Of a stretch of DNA of 64,000 nucleotides, positions 62,594 through 64,000 are shown piece by piece. The position numbers were made by a program, and so were the translations under genes. This DNA comes from Pseudobacter ginsenosidimutans. GTDB taxonomy: Bacteria; Bacteroidota; Bacteroidia; Chitinophagales; Chitinophagaceae. The notes under the pieces are model-generated. The model was given only the letters and a program-made list of their open reading frames with translations. It did no database searches and was not told the DNA's origin. The first letter of the stretch is position 1. The number at the start of each line of letters is the position of its first letter. Location of the stretch: NCBI RefSeq assembly GCF_007970185.1, contig NZ_CP042431.1, positions 4,278,001 through 4,342,000 on the forward strand. Reading direction: 5' to 3'.

Positions 62594-64000
62594 ATGAGAC
62601 GTAATATTACATTGCTATTATGCACCGTTCTGCTAATCTTTTTTCTCCCCCTTTGCGGTTTTTCCCAAACATTGCAGGTATCTGGTAAGGTAATCAACAA
62701 GTTAACCGGCGAGCCATTACAGGGCGCCAGCATTGCTGTAAAAGGTGGTGCTGTATCTGCCATTTCCGGCTCGGACGGTTCCTTTTCGATTGTTGTACCG
62801 GGAAGCGGAAGCACACTGGTAGTATCTTATGCCGGTATGGTTTCGCTGGAAAGAGTGATCACCGCCAGTGGAGCCCAGGAGTTTGCCCTGCAATCCACTG
62901 ATGGAAAATTAGATGAAGTGGTAATTGTAGGTTATGGCACTCAGAAGAGAACTTCTCTTACTTCTTCTGTTGCCAGTATCAGGGGCAACGACATGAAAAG
63001 TCAACCCGTAGGGGATCTCACCAATGCGCTGGGAGGTCGTGCCGCAGGCGTGATCTTTACGCAGGGTAGTGGCCAGGCAGGTAACGATGCCTCCCGCATT
63101 CTCATCAGAGGTATTGGAACCAATGGTAATACCGCCCCGTTACTGATAGTAGATGGGGTTCCCAGGAATTTCAGTCAGTTGAACCCGGCTGACGTTGAAA
63201 CCATTTCCGTATTGAAAGATGCTGCTGCTGTAGCTCCGTATGGATTGGGAGGCGCCAATGGCGTAATTCTGGTTACTACCAGACAAGGTAAGGTAGGGAA
63301 ACCGGTACTCGCCTATGAAGGCTATGTGGGATTCCAGAACCCAACTGTGAAAACAAAGTTTGTTGACGCTTATCATTATGGGCTGTTGAAAAATGTTGCG
63401 GCAAAAAATGCCGGATCCACTGTAATGCCTTTCAGCGATGAGATCCTTCAGAAATACCGCGATGGTTCAGAACCCGATAAATATCCAAATATCGACCCCA
63501 TCGGCGATCTGATTCCCAAAAATACATTGATCACCAACCATAGCCTCACGCTTAACGGAGGTTCAGAGGCTGTCAGGTATGCAATGGGTTTTGGTTATTT
63601 GAATCAGGAAGGTATGTTGCCTGGTATTAAATTCCAGCGCTTCAATGTTTCCGGAAATATGCAGGTACAGGCTACTAAATCTACACTTGTAAGCCTCTCC
63701 CTGAATGGCCGTGTTGAAAAAAGAGATCTTACAGGCGCAGGTTATAATAACCAAAGCATGTTCGAAAATCTTATCAATACAAATACAAACAGCACTCCTT
63801 TGATCTATAGTAATGGATTGCATCCTTATATCTACGCTTCATTTTATGATAATCCCTCTTATCAGCGGCTTATCGGCAATACACTGCTCAGTCAGGTTTC
63901 CATCGAACAGAAATTACCACTGAAAGGGTTAAGCGTAAAATTTGTAGGGTCTTATGATTTCAACCCTTATGATCCTTACAATTCTGATAACAGCGGAATT
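62594..64000 (+). CDS. SusC/RagA-type TonB-dependent receptor without STN domain, N-terminal 469 aa
   Basis: The frame opens with ATG at 62594 and is still open at the last base, so the gene continues outside the window. A signal peptide (ITLLLCTVLLIFFLPLCGFS) is followed directly by the carboxypeptidase-like domain (VSGKVINKLTGEPLQGASIA). The plug has VVIVGYGTQKRTSLTSSVAS, ALGGRAAGVIF, LLIVDGVPRN and TISVLKDAAAVAPYGLGGAN. The barrel begins after that. Unlike the four complete SusC proteins it has no STN domain, and no sigma or FecR gene precedes it, so it is probably not controlled by a FecR pathway. Confidence 0.92.
   Translation, partial: MRRNITLLLCTVLLIFFLPLCGFSQTLQVSGKVINKLTGEPLQGASIAVKGGAVSAISGSDGSFSIVVPGSGSTLVVSYAGMVSLERVITASGAQEFALQSTDGKLDEVVIVGYGTQKRTSLTSSVASIRGNDMKSQPVGDLTNALGGRAAGVIFTQGSGQAGNDASRILIRGIGTNGNTAPLLIVDGVPRNFSQLNPADVETISVLKDAAAVAPYGLGGANGVILVTTRQGKVGKPVLAYEGYVGFQNPTVKTKFVDAYHYGLLKNVAAKNAGSTVMPFSDEILQKYRDGSEPDKYPNIDPIGDLIPKNTLITNHSLTLNGGSEAVRYAMGFGYLNQEGMLPGIKFQRFNVSGNMQVQATKSTLVSLSLNGRVEKRDLTGAGYNNQSMFENLINTNTNSTPLIYSNGLHPYIYASFYDNPSYQRLIGNTLLSQVSIEQKLPLKGLSVKFVGSYDFNPYDPYNSDNSGI

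Overview
The window comes from a Bacteroidota genome, most likely the Chitinophagaceae (Chitinophaga/Niastella/Pseudobacter-like). The evidence is four ECF-sigma/FecR/SusC/SusD loci, TonB receptors with STN and carboxypeptidase-like N-terminal domains, type IX secretion (T9SS) C-terminal domains, GldA/GldF/GldG-type ABC proteins and TAnnTTTG -7 promoter boxes. Nearly all genes lie on the + strand. I saw no rRNA, tRNA, insertion sequence or CRISPR array.

Layout. (i) 1-1713: the tail of a cassette that begins outside the window, with the end of one MutS-like ATPase and a complete second one. (ii) 1768-15552, cassette A: ECF sigma, FecR anti-sigma, SusC, SusD, DUF4397-like lipoprotein, ABC ATPase, fused GldF-GldG-like permease, then two different short MutS-like ATPases (called here MutS-1 and MutS-2). 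(iii) 15838-24607 and (iv) 24733-32625: two cassettes with the same sigma-FecR-SusC-SusD front but a thioredoxin-like protein as the last gene. (v) 32744-46404, cassette B: a second complete copy of the nine-gene cassette A order. (vi) 46730-49387: a secreted hydrolase-like protein with two tandem 260-residue repeats and a T9SS sorting domain. (vii) 49614-62129: a 3,773-residue surface protein (beta-helix plus seven LamG-like units) and a 378-residue T9SS substrate. (viii) 62594-64000: the start of another SusC-type receptor without an STN domain, cut by the window edge.

How the genes probably work together. Each front end looks like a cell-surface signalling and uptake unit. SusD (lipoprotein) and SusC (barrel) bind and import a ligand, the STN domain of SusC contacts the periplasmic part of FecR, and FecR controls the ECF sigma. 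Housekeeping-type -7 boxes lie upstream of the sigma genes. A different bipartite motif, roughly GTCC then about 21 bases later TGTC with a nearby A-N-T-A, lies just upstream of all four fecR genes, as expected for a promoter read by the cognate sigma.

The most unusual element is the tail of cassettes A and B: lipoprotein, ABC ATPase, GldFG-like permease and paired MutS-like ATPases. It is present in two full copies and one partial copy within 46 kb. The MutS-like proteins keep the core helices and the ATPase domain but lack the mismatch-recognition part, so ordinary mismatch repair is unlikely. I know of no described function for this arrangement; it is the main candidate for an undescribed system.
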